64,000 bases of DNA from positions 25,042 to 89,041 of the forward strand of contig NZ_MSDV01000045.1 in NCBI RefSeq assembly GCF_001931485.1, written 5' to 3'. Both the position numbers and the translations under genes were made by a program. Under the pieces are notes generated by a model that saw nothing but the letters and a program-made list of their open reading frames with translations, was not told where the DNA came from and searched no databases. This document shows positions 52,712-60,755 of the stretch, piece after piece. Position 1 is the stretch's first letter. Each line of letters begins with the position of its first letter. This DNA is from Burkholderia sp. SRS-W-2-2016. GTDB taxonomy: Bacteria > Pseudomonadota > Gammaproteobacteria > Burkholderiales > Burkholderiaceae.

Positions 52712-54817
52712 GTGCCCCGCAAGACTCCCATCGAGCGCTACCGGAATATCGGCATCAGCGCTCACATCGATGCCGGCAAAACCACTACCACTGAACGCAT
52801 CCTGTTCTACACCGGCGTGACCCACAAGATCGGTGAGGTTCACGACGGTGCGGCAACGATGGACTGGATGGAACAGGAGCAGGAGCGCGGCATCACGATC
52901 ACGTCGGCGGCCACCACCGCGTTCTGGAAAGGGATGGCCGGCAATTATCCGGAGCACCGGATCAACATCATCGACACCCCCGGGCACGTCGACTTCACGA
53001 TCGAAGTCGAGCGCTCGATGCGCGTGCTCGACGGCGCCTGCATGGTCTACGACTCGGTCGGCGGCGTGCAGCCGCAATCGGAAACCGTGTGGCGTCAGGC
53101 GAACAAGTACAAGGTGCCGCGCATCGCGTTCGTCAACAAGATGGACCGGGTCGGCGCGGACTTCTTCCGCGTGCAGCGGCAGATCGGCGATCGCCTGAAG
53201 GGCGTCGCGGTGCCGATCCAGATTCCGATCGGCGCGGAAGAGCACTTCCAGGGCGTGGTCGATCTCGTGAAGATGAAGGCGATCTTCTGGGACGACGCGA
53301 GCCAGGGGATCAAGTTCGAGTACCGCGATATTCCGGCCGAGCTCGCGGCGAGCGCGAAGGAATGGCACGACAAGATGGTCGAGGCCGCGGCCGAAGCGAA
53401 CGAACAGCTGCTCGAAAAGTACCTCGGCGGCGAACAGTTGAGCGAAGAGGAAATCAAGCATGGCATCCGTGCGCGCACGGTCGCCAATGAAATCGTGCCG
53501 ATGCTGTGCGGCAGCGCGTTCAAGAACAAGGGCGTGCAGGCGATGCTCGACGCGGTGATCGACTATCTGCCGTCGCCGGTCGACGTGCCCGCGATCACCG
53601 GTCACGACGAGCACGACAAGGAGATCGAGCGTCATCCGAACGACGACGATCCGTTCTCCGCGCTCGCGTTCAAGATCATGACCGACCCGTTCGTCGGCCA
53701 GTTGATCTTCTTCCGCGTGTACTCGGGCGTCGTCAATTCGGGCGACACCGTCTACAACGCGATCAAGGAAAAGAAGGAGCGCCTGGGCCGCATCCTGCAG
53801 ATGCACGCGAACGAGCGCAAGGAAATCAAGGAGGTCTACGCGGGCGACATCGCCGCGGCCGTCGGCCTGAAGGAAGCGACCACGGGCGACACGCTCTGCG
53901 ATCCTAACCATGTGATCATCCTCGAAAAGATGATCTTCCCGGACCCGGTGATCTCGCAGGCGGTCGAGCCGAAGACCAAGGCCGACCAGGAAAAGATGGG
54001 CATCGCGCTGAACCGTCTGGCGCAGGAAGACCCGTCGTTCCGCGTGCAGACCGACGAGGAATCCGGCCAGACGATCATCTCCGGGATGGGCGAGCTGCAC
54101 CTGGAAATTCTGGTCGACCGGATGAAGCGCGAGTTCGGCGTCGAGGCGACCGTCGGCAAGCCGCAGGTCGCGTATCGCGAGACGGTGCGCAACAAGGTCG
54201 AGGACGTCGAAGGCAAGTTCGTCAAGCAGTCGGGCGGGCGCGGCCAGTACGGTCACGCGGTGATCACGCTGGAGCCGTCCGAGCAGGGCAAGGGCTACGA
54301 ATTCGTCGATGCGATCAAGGGCGGCGTGATTCCGCGCGAATTCATCCCCGCGGTCGACAAGGGCATCACGGAAACGCTGAAGGCCGGCGTGCTGGCGGGC
54401 TATCCGGTGGTCGACGTGAAGGTGACGCTGACCTTCGGTTCGTACCACGACGTCGACTCGAACGAAAACGCGTTCCGCATGGCCGGCTCGATGGCGTTCA
54501 AGGAAGCGATGCGCAAGGCCAGGCCGGTGCTGCTCGAACCGATGATGGCGGTCGAGGTGGAAACGCCCGAGGACTTCATGGGTAACGTGATGGGCGACCT
54601 GTCGAGCCGTCGCGGGATGGTGCAGGGGATGGAAGACATCGCCGGCGGCGGCGGCAAGCTGGTGCGCGCCGAAGTGCCGCTCGCCGAGATGTTCGGCTAT
54701 TCGACCTCGCTGCGCTCGGCCACCCAGGGCCGCGCGACCTACTCGATGGAGTTCAAGCACTACGCGGAAACGCCGAGCAACGTGGCCGAGGCGGTGATCA
54801 ACGCGAAGCAGAAGTAA
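52712..54817 (+). CDS. fusA: Elongation factor G
   Basis: A 701-residue GTPase for ribosome translocation and, with RRF, recycling. G1 is AHIDAGKTTTTE, G2 lies in RGITITSAATTAFW, G3 is DTPGHVDF, G4 is NKMD, and G5 CGSAFKNKGVQ. Domains II to V follow with the usual FGSYHDVDSNENAFRMAGSMAF end. I chose the GTG at 52712 because AAGGAGG lies five bases upstream. It stands alone, not in the str operon with rpsL, rpsG and tuf, so it is probably a second EF-G copy. It has its own terminator. Confidence 0.95.
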   Translation: MPRKTPIERYRNIGISAHIDAGKTTTTERILFYTGVTHKIGEVHDGAATMDWMEQEQERGITITSAATTAFWKGMAGNYPEHRINIIDTPGHVDFTIEVERSMRVLDGACMVYDSVGGVQPQSETVWRQANKYKVPRIAFVNKMDRVGADFFRVQRQIGDRLKGVAVPIQIPIGAEEHFQGVVDLVKMKAIFWDDASQGIKFEYRDIPAELAASAKEWHDKMVEAAAEANEQLLEKYLGGEQLSEEEIKHGIRARTVANEIVPMLCGSAFKNKGVQAMLDAVIDYLPSPVDVPAITGHDEHDKEIERHPNDDDPFSALAFKIMTDPFVGQLIFFRVYSGVVNSGDTVYNAIKEKKERLGRILQMHANERKEIKEVYAGDIAAAVGLKEATTGDTLCDPNHVIILEKMIFPDPVISQAVEPKTKADQEKMGIALNRLAQEDPSFRVQTDEESGQTIISGMGELHLEILVDRMKREFGVEATVGKPQVAYRETVRNKVEDVEGKFVKQSGGRGQYGHAVITLEPSEQGKGYEFVDAIKGGVIPREFIPAVDKGITETLKAGVLAGYPVVDVKVTLTFGSYHDVDSNENAFRMAGSMAFKEAMRKARPVLLEPMMAVEVETPEDFMGNVMGDLSSRRGMVQGMEDIAGGGGKLVRAEVPLAEMFGYSTSLRSATQGRATYSMEFKHYAETPSNVAEAVINAKQK

Positions 54818-54886
54818 GCGCTGAAGAGCGGCAACTACGGGCGGTGGCGCAATGCAACGCAGCACGACCGCCCGTGCCAACCCAAC

Positions 54887-54917
54887 GAAGCCCGTTCCTC
54901 GCGAACGGGCTTTTTTC
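54887..54917 (+). terminator. Intrinsic terminator of fusA
   Basis: AAGCCCGTTC pairs with GAACGGGCTT around CTCGC, then TTTT. It lies 70 bases after the fusA stop. Confidence 0.92.
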
Positions 54918-55088
54918 ATCGCGCGGCCAAAGCGCGCCGGCTGCCGTTGCCGGCCGCGCACCATCGGTTTTTTGAACGTGCCAGAATGCCGGACAGCATG
55001 GCGCCGGTCGTTATGCACGATGCACCGTCGATCGATCACCCGCGGTCAGGCACTCGAGCGCGGCACTCAAGCCGGACAGGAGACAACC

Positions 55089-55616
55089 ATGAGCCAGGAT
55101 CACGAACACCCGCACTACCGGGCCGAGCATCAGGCCGCCGAAGCCGCCGCGCAGATCGACTGGCGCGAGCACGGCGTGAAGGTCATCCGCGGCGACCAGC
55201 TCGACAGCAACACCGCGCAGACGCCGGGCATGAACCGCGCGGCCGCGATCAACGCGGCGCGGGTCGGCGCGCAGAAGATCTGGGCCGGCACCGTGACGAT
55301 CCATCCGAATGCGAAGACCGGCGCGCATCATCACGGCGCGCTCGAAAGCGTGATCTACGTGGTGCGCGGTCACGCGCGGATGCGCTGGGGCGAGCACCTG
55401 GAATTCACCGCCGAGGCCGGCCCCGGCGACTTCATCTTCGTGCCGCCCTATGTGCCGCATCAGGAGATCAATGCGAGCACCGACGATCCGCTCGAATGCG
55501 TGCTGGTGCGCAGCGACAACGAAGCGGTCGTGGTCAATCTGAACATCGACGCGGTCGAGCAGCCCGAGACCGTCTACTGGGTCGATCCGATCCACAAGCA
55601 TCCGCACGATCACTAA
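55089..55616 (+). CDS. Cupin-fold protein
   Basis: A 175-residue small-barrel protein. Cupin motif 1 is visible as GAHHHGALESVIYVVRGHARMRWG (His-His-His and Glu metal ligands) and motif 2 as PGDFIFVPPYVPHQEIN with a further His. It has a His-rich start and end (HEHPHYRAEH and HKHPHDH). It probably binds a metal; enzyme or storage role unknown. The ATG at 55089 follows AGGAG. It lies 28 bases ahead of a nickel/cobalt permease gene, so a metal-linked role is plausible but not shown. Confidence 0.85.
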   Translation: MSQDHEHPHYRAEHQAAEAAAQIDWREHGVKVIRGDQLDSNTAQTPGMNRAAAINAARVGAQKIWAGTVTIHPNAKTGAHHHGALESVIYVVRGHARMRWGEHLEFTAEAGPGDFIFVPPYVPHQEINASTDDPLECVLVRSDNEAVVVNLNIDAVEQPETVYWVDPIHKHPHDH

Positions 55617-55644
55617 CGCCTGCCCTCACTTCGCCTCGCGCCAC

Positions 55645-56673
55645 ATGACGCCCACCGCCTCGCTGCGCCCTCGCCTCGTCACCCTCTACGCGGTGCTGAT
55701 CGCCGCCAATCTCGGCGCCTGGCTGTGGGCGCTGATCGCGTTTCGCCACTATCCGCTGCTGCTCGGCACCGCGCTGCTCGCGTACGGCTTCGGCCTGCGT
55801 CATGCGGTCGATGCCGACCACATCGCGGCGATCGACGCGGTCACCCGCAAGCTGATGCAGACCGGCAAGCGGCCGCTCGGCATCGGCCTCGCGTTTTCGC
55901 TCGGGCACTCGTCGATCGTGATCGCGGCGACGCTCGGCATCGTCTGGACCACCCATTCGCTGCATGCGCGTTTCGAGAACTTCAGGGAAGTCGGCGGCAC
56001 GATCGGCACGCTGGTGTCGGCGAGCTTTCTGCTGGTGCTCGCGACCGTGAACCTGGTGATTCTGCGCGACGTCTGGCGCCGCTACCGGCACGCGCAACGC
56101 GATGGCGACACCGCCGCGCAAAACCTGGCCGCAGCCGATACGCTCGCGCCGGCCGGGCTGCTGTCGCGCGCGTTGCGGCCGCTGTTCCGGCTGGTCACGA
56201 AAAGCTGGCACATGTACCCGATCGGCGTGCTGTTCGGGCTCGGCTTCGACACCGCGACCGAGATCGGCCTGCTCGCGATCGCCGCGTCGCAGGCGAGCAC
56301 CGGTCTGCCGCTCTACTCGATCCTCGTGTTCCCGGCGCTCTTCACCGCCGGCATGACGCTGGTCGATTCGACCGACAACGTGCTGATGGTCCACGCGTAC
56401 GGCTGGGCGATGGACGACCCGAAGCGCAAGCTCTACTACAACGCGAGCATCACCTTCGTGTCGGCGCTGGTCGCGATCGTGATCGGCGGCATCGAGGCGC
56501 TCGGGCTGCTGTCGGATCATTTCGGCTTGAGCGGCGGCGCATGGGATGCGCTCGCGAGCCTGAACGAGCATCTCGGCTCGCTCGGCTATGCGATCGTCGC
56601 GGCGTTCATCGCGTGCTGGATCGGCTCGGTGCTGTTTCATCGCTGGCGGCGGCCGGTCGCGGTCGGGCGGTGA
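55645..56673 (+). CDS. Nickel/cobalt permease, NicO/HoxN (NiCoT) family
   Basis: A 342-residue inner-membrane transporter with about eight hydrophobic segments. The NiCoT signatures are RHAVDADHIAAIDAVTRKLM (HX4DH in helix 2), LGHSSIV, FGLGFDTATEIGLLAIAA and LFTAGMTLVDSTDNVLMVHAYGWA. It imports Ni2+ or Co2+ with high affinity. No hydrogenase or urease gene is within the window, and no cobalamin riboswitch was seen upstream. It follows the cupin gene by 28 bases and is likely co-transcribed. Confidence 0.9.
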   Translation: MTPTASLRPRLVTLYAVLIAANLGAWLWALIAFRHYPLLLGTALLAYGFGLRHAVDADHIAAIDAVTRKLMQTGKRPLGIGLAFSLGHSSIVIAATLGIVWTTHSLHARFENFREVGGTIGTLVSASFLLVLATVNLVILRDVWRRYRHAQRDGDTAAQNLAAADTLAPAGLLSRALRPLFRLVTKSWHMYPIGVLFGLGFDTATEIGLLAIAASQASTGLPLYSILVFPALFTAGMTLVDSTDNVLMVHAYGWAMDDPKRKLYYNASITFVSALVAIVIGGIEALGLLSDHFGLSGGAWDALASLNEHLGSLGYAIVAAFIACWIGSVLFHRWRRPVAVGR

Positions 56674-57065
56674 CGCAGTGACGCCCTAGCGCGGCAGCGG
56701 GCGCGGCGGTAAATCTCACTGTTCACGCGCGGCTCGATCGGTAACGATGACGGTCGCGATAGCAGCGCTGCGGCCGGAATCGCGACCGCGCCAGGCGAAG
56801 CCACCCACGCACCGTTGTGACGACGACACACCGCGCTTCCTTTATCGGCCGATCGGCAAGCTTGCCGCGCCGCCGGCATGCCGCGGCCGCGAGCAATCGC
56901 TTACACTGAAACGGCTTTGCGCAGCGCTGCTGCTGTCGTAAGCGCGGCCGGCCGTCACCGGTTCGCCGCGTTCACTACAGCCCGCTGTCCCTCGCGCTGT
57001 CGCGTTGTCGTAAGCACGGCGCGACGCTCAAGAACCGGCAACAGAACGGACTGGACACGCCATCG
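56674..57065. other. Gap ahead of the second peptide-type importer
   Basis: About 390 bases with no convincing gene. A -10-like TACACT lies at 56902-56907 without a good -35. I see no riboswitch or clear operator. Confidence 0.4.
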
Positions 57066-58739
57066 ATGAAAACGCCCGTGGACCGCTTTCCCGCCCCGCC
57101 CCGCGCACTCGACGCCACCCGCCGCACCGCCGACGCCCTCGGCAACCACGCCCTCGATGAATTCCTTGCCGGCCGCATCACGCGCCGCGAACTGCTGCGC
57201 CATGCGAGCGTAATCGGTTTATCGCTGGCGGGCGGCGGTTTGCTCGGCATCCCGCGCGCGCACGCCCAGGGTGCGGCGGCGCCCGGCAATCAGACGATCC
57301 GCGTCGCGCATCTGACGCCGGCCGGCGCGGTCGATCCGCTGACCGTGACCGACGCCGCGAGCCTCGCGCTGCTGAATCAGACCGGCGAATTCCTGATCGA
57401 CGACGACGGCGAGAAGCTGATGCTCAAACCCGCGCTCGCGCTGTCGTGGAAGCCGAACGACAAGGGCGACGTGTGGACCTTCAAGCTGCGCGAGAACGTG
57501 AAGTTCCACGACGGCCAGAGCTTCGGCGCGAAAGACGTGGTCGCCACCTTCGACCGGCTCGCCGATCCGGCCAGCGGCTCGGCGGCGCTGTCGGTCCTCA
57601 AGGGCGTGCTGTCCAAAGGCGGCGCGAAGGTCGTCGACGAACACACGGTCGCGTTTCATCTCGACGCGCCGAACGGCAACTTCCCGTACTACGTTTCCTC
57701 CGACAATTACAACGCGGTGATCCTGCCCGCGAATTACGCGGGCAATTACGAAAAGAGCTTTCCCGGCACCGGCCCGTTCAGGTTCGAGAAGTATCAGCCG
57801 AAGGTCGGCGCGTCGTTCGTGCGCAATCCTGACTACTGGGGCGACAAGGCGCTGCCGCAGCGCGTGCAGTTCACCTTCTACGCGGACCAGCAGGCGCAAC
57901 TGCTCGCGCTGCAAGGCCATCAGGCCGACGTGATGGGCACCTTCACCGTGCAGGGCGGCGCGGCCATCCTGAACAATCCGGACTACAAGGCGATCGGCGT
58001 GAAGTCGAGCGCGCACCGGCAGATTCACATGCGCAACGACAGTCCGCTGTTCAAGGACAAACGGGTGCGCGAGGCGCTCGCGCTGTCGCTCGATCGCGAC
58101 GTGATCGTGCGCGGTCTGTTCAAGGGTCGCGCGCAGCTCGGCAACGACAGTCCGTTCGCGCCGGTGTTTCCGTCCTCCGATGCGGGGGTGCCGCAACGCA
58201 AGGTCGACCTCGCGAAGGCGAAGCAGCTACTCGCGCAGGCCGGCGTGCCGAACGGCTTCGACGTCACGCTGACCACCGAAAAATACATGGAGATTCCCGA
58301 CCTCGCGGTGGTCGTGCAGAACGCCGCGAAGGCGATCGGCGTGCGCATCAATCTGAAGGTCGAAAGCCAGTCGCTGTATTACGGCGCGGGCACGCCGGGC
58401 AAGTCCGACTGGCTCGACTCGCCGCTCGGCATCACCGACTATGGCCATCGCGGCGTGCCGAACGTGTTCCTCAATGCGCCGCTGACCAGCAACGGTACGT
58501 GGAACGCCGCGCACTTCAAGAACCCTCAGTACGACCAACTGGTTGCGCAATTCGTCGCGGCGCTCGACCTCGCATCGCAGCGGAAGATCTCCGGCGAGAT
58601 TCAGCGGCTGCTGCTCGACGAGACGCCGATCATCATTCCGTTCTTCTACGATCAGCTGATCGCGATGCGCAAGGGCGTGAACGGCGTGCGTTTCACCGCG
58701 CTCGCGCAGCTCTATTTCGATCGCGCGACGCTCAGTTGA
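57066..58739 (+). CDS. ABC transporter substrate-binding protein, family 5
   Basis: A 557-residue solute-binding protein of the peptide/nickel/opine type. The N-terminus has a TRRELLRH twin-arginine-like motif at about 39-46, followed by a hydrophobic core and a cut near PRAHA|Q (about 67), so export by Tat is possible. DVWTFKLRENVKFHDGQSFGAKDVVATFDRL, GTGPFRFEKY and FKDKRVREALALSLDRDVIV are the family blocks. It begins the unit of permeases and fused ATPase. Substrate not known; neighbouring nickel genes suggest a metal chelate as one option, peptides as another. Confidence 0.85.
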   Translation: MKTPVDRFPAPPRALDATRRTADALGNHALDEFLAGRITRRELLRHASVIGLSLAGGGLLGIPRAHAQGAAAPGNQTIRVAHLTPAGAVDPLTVTDAASLALLNQTGEFLIDDDGEKLMLKPALALSWKPNDKGDVWTFKLRENVKFHDGQSFGAKDVVATFDRLADPASGSAALSVLKGVLSKGGAKVVDEHTVAFHLDAPNGNFPYYVSSDNYNAVILPANYAGNYEKSFPGTGPFRFEKYQPKVGASFVRNPDYWGDKALPQRVQFTFYADQQAQLLALQGHQADVMGTFTVQGGAAILNNPDYKAIGVKSSAHRQIHMRNDSPLFKDKRVREALALSLDRDVIVRGLFKGRAQLGNDSPFAPVFPSSDAGVPQRKVDLAKAKQLLAQAGVPNGFDVTLTTEKYMEIPDLAVVVQNAAKAIGVRINLKVESQSLYYGAGTPGKSDWLDSPLGITDYGHRGVPNVFLNAPLTSNGTWNAAHFKNPQYDQLVAQFVAALDLASQRKISGEIQRLLLDETPIIIPFFYDQLIAMRKGVNGVRFTALAQLYFDRATLS

Positions 58740-58818
58740 GCGCGTAAGCCACGCGCAGCTTGCACGCGGACTGCACGCAGTTCGCTCGCACGTCGCCCTT
58801 CTTTCAAGAGGACTCACG

Positions 58819-59847
58819 ATGTCGGCTCCGGCGCCCTCTCCCGTCTCCGCGACACCGCGCGCGTCCAGCGCGGCGCGCGGCAATGCGGGACGCGTCGCGC
58901 GCTTTCTGGCGACCCGCGTCGGGCTCGCGCTGATCACGCTGTGGCTGCTGTCGCTGATCGTGTTCGCGGGCGGCCAGCTGCTGCCCGGCGACATCGGCCG
59001 CGCGGTGCTCGGCCCGCTCGCCGACGCGCGCGCGGTCGCCGCGCTCAATCATCAGCTCGGCGCGGACCGGCCGTTGCTCACGCAATACGTCGACTGGATC
59101 ACGCATTTTCTGCGCGGCGATATGGGGCTCTCGTATGCGTATCGCGAGCCGGTGCGGCCGTTCATCGCCGATGCGCTCGCTAATAGCGCGAAGCTCGGTC
59201 TGCTCGCGTTCATCGTGGTCGTGCCGCTCGGGATCGCGGGCGGCGTATGGTCGGCGATGCACGCGGGCCGCTGGCTCGATCGCACGATCAGCATCGGCGG
59301 ACTCGCGGCGACCGTGGTGCCGGAGTTCGTGTCGTCGATCGTGCTGATCCTCGTGTTCGGCGTGTGGCTGCACTGGCTGCCGATCGAAGCGACCTACCCG
59401 CCCGATGCCGGCGTGCTCGAACAGCTTCGCCATCTGGTGTTGCCGGTGCTGCCGCTGGTGCTGGTGTTCTTCGGTTATATCGCGCGGATGGCGCGGGCCG
59501 GCACCGTCGAAGCGCTCGACGCCGACTACACCCGCACCGCGATTCTCAAAGGCCTGCCGCGTCGCGTGGTGATCTGGCGGCACGTGCTGCGCAACGCGCT
59601 GCTGCCGACCATCACGGTCGCCGCGACGCAGCTCGGCTACATGATCGGCGGCCTCGTGGTGGTCGAGACGCTGTTTCACTACCAGGGGATCGGCTCGCTG
59701 ATCTACAACGCGGCCAAGGCGAAGGATTTCCCGATGCTCGAAGCCGGCGTGCTGACGGTCGGCGTGGTCTACACGCTCGCGAATCTGGCCGCCGATGCGC
59801 TGTACGTGCTGCTCAATCCGCGCTTGCGGGTGAGGAGCGCCGAATGA
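58819..59847 (+). CDS. ABC transporter permease, DppB type
   Basis: A 342-residue inner-membrane permease. A low-complexity Ala/Ser/Pro start (about 1-22) precedes the first helix (LALITLWLLSLIVFAGGQLLPGDI). The coupling loop is DADYTRTAILKGLPRRVVIWRHVLRNALLPTI, and the end has VVVETLFHYQGIGSLIYNAAKAKDFPMLEAGVL as in DppB/NikB. It pairs with the DppC-type permease whose start overlaps its stop as ATGA. Confidence 0.88.
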   Translation: MSAPAPSPVSATPRASSAARGNAGRVARFLATRVGLALITLWLLSLIVFAGGQLLPGDIGRAVLGPLADARAVAALNHQLGADRPLLTQYVDWITHFLRGDMGLSYAYREPVRPFIADALANSAKLGLLAFIVVVPLGIAGGVWSAMHAGRWLDRTISIGGLAATVVPEFVSSIVLILVFGVWLHWLPIEATYPPDAGVLEQLRHLVLPVLPLVLVFFGYIARMARAGTVEALDADYTRTAILKGLPRRVVIWRHVLRNALLPTITVAATQLGYMIGGLVVVETLFHYQGIGSLIYNAAKAKDFPMLEAGVLTVGVVYTLANLAADALYVLLNPRLRVRSAE

Positions 59848-60755
59848 GCGCGACTGTGCCGCCGAACGCGCCGGGGTCGTCCGGGTCGCCGAGGTCGCCC
59901 ACTCCGGCCGCGCCGCCCGCTGCAAGCGAGCCGCGCTATCCCCGCGCGCAGCAGTTGCTGCGCTCGCCGACCTTCGTCGTCGGTGCGCTGATCGTCGCGT
60001 GGTGGATCGTCTGCGCGATCGCCGGGCCGTGGTTCGTGCATCTCGATCCCTACGCGTCCGATCCGCTGAACTCGCTGACGCCGCCCGACCGCACGCACTG
60101 GTTCGGCACCGATCAGCTCGGCCGCGACGTGTTCTCGCGCGTGATCGTCGGCGCGCGCGACATCCTCACGATCGCGCCGCTCGCGACGCTGCTCGGCACC
60201 GTCGCCGGCACCGCGCTCGGTCTCCTGGTCGGCTACTTCGAAGGCTGGGTCGATCACGTGATCGGCCGCGTGATCGATGCGGTGCTCGCGCTGCCGCTGG
60301 TGATCGTCGCGCTGCTCGCGCTCGCCGCGGTCGGCGCGTCGAACCTGACGGTGATTCTCGTGATCGGCCTCACGTTCACGCCGATCACCGCGCGCACCGT
60401 GCGCGCCGCGGTGTTCAGCGAACGCCATCTCGACTACGTGGCCGCCGCGCAACTGCGCGGCGAACGCGCGCCGTACATCATGTTCGTCGAGATCCTGCCG
60501 AACGTGCTGCCGCCGATCGTCGTCGAGGCGACCGTGCGGCTCGGCTATGCGATCTTCGCGGTCGCGACGCTGTCGTTTCTCGGCTTCGGCATCCAGCCGC
60601 CGTCGGCCGACTGGGGGCTCGCGCTGTCCGAGTCGTACACGCTGATGGCGGGCGGCGCATGGTGGACCGTGGTGTTCGCGGCGGGCGCGATCGCGTCGCT
60701 GGTGGTCGGCGTCAATCTGATCGCCGACGGCGTGCAAGGAGTGCTCGACCGATGA
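59844..60755 (+). CDS. ABC transporter permease, DppC type
   Basis: A 303-residue permease. A Pro/Ser/Ala-rich start (about 1-30) leads to a first helix and THWFGTDQLGRDVFSRVIVGARD. The coupling loop is YVAAAQLRGERAPYIMFVEILPNVLPPI, and SFLGFGIQPPSADWG is the usual closing motif. The ATG at 59844 overlaps the upstream stop and its stop overlaps the ATPase start, both as ATGA, so all three are translationally linked. Confidence 0.88.
   Translation: MSATVPPNAPGSSGSPRSPTPAAPPAASEPRYPRAQQLLRSPTFVVGALIVAWWIVCAIAGPWFVHLDPYASDPLNSLTPPDRTHWFGTDQLGRDVFSRVIVGARDILTIAPLATLLGTVAGTALGLLVGYFEGWVDHVIGRVIDAVLALPLVIVALLALAAVGASNLTVILVIGLTFTPITARTVRAAVFSERHLDYVAAAQLRGERAPYIMFVEILPNVLPPIVVEATVRLGYAIFAVATLSFLGFGIQPPSADWGLALSESYTLMAGGAWWTVVFAAGAIASLVVGVNLIADGVQGVLDR

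Noticed and set aside
52391..55039. Minus-strand open frame of about 880 codons
   Set aside because: Antisense to fusA, whose motifs are complete.
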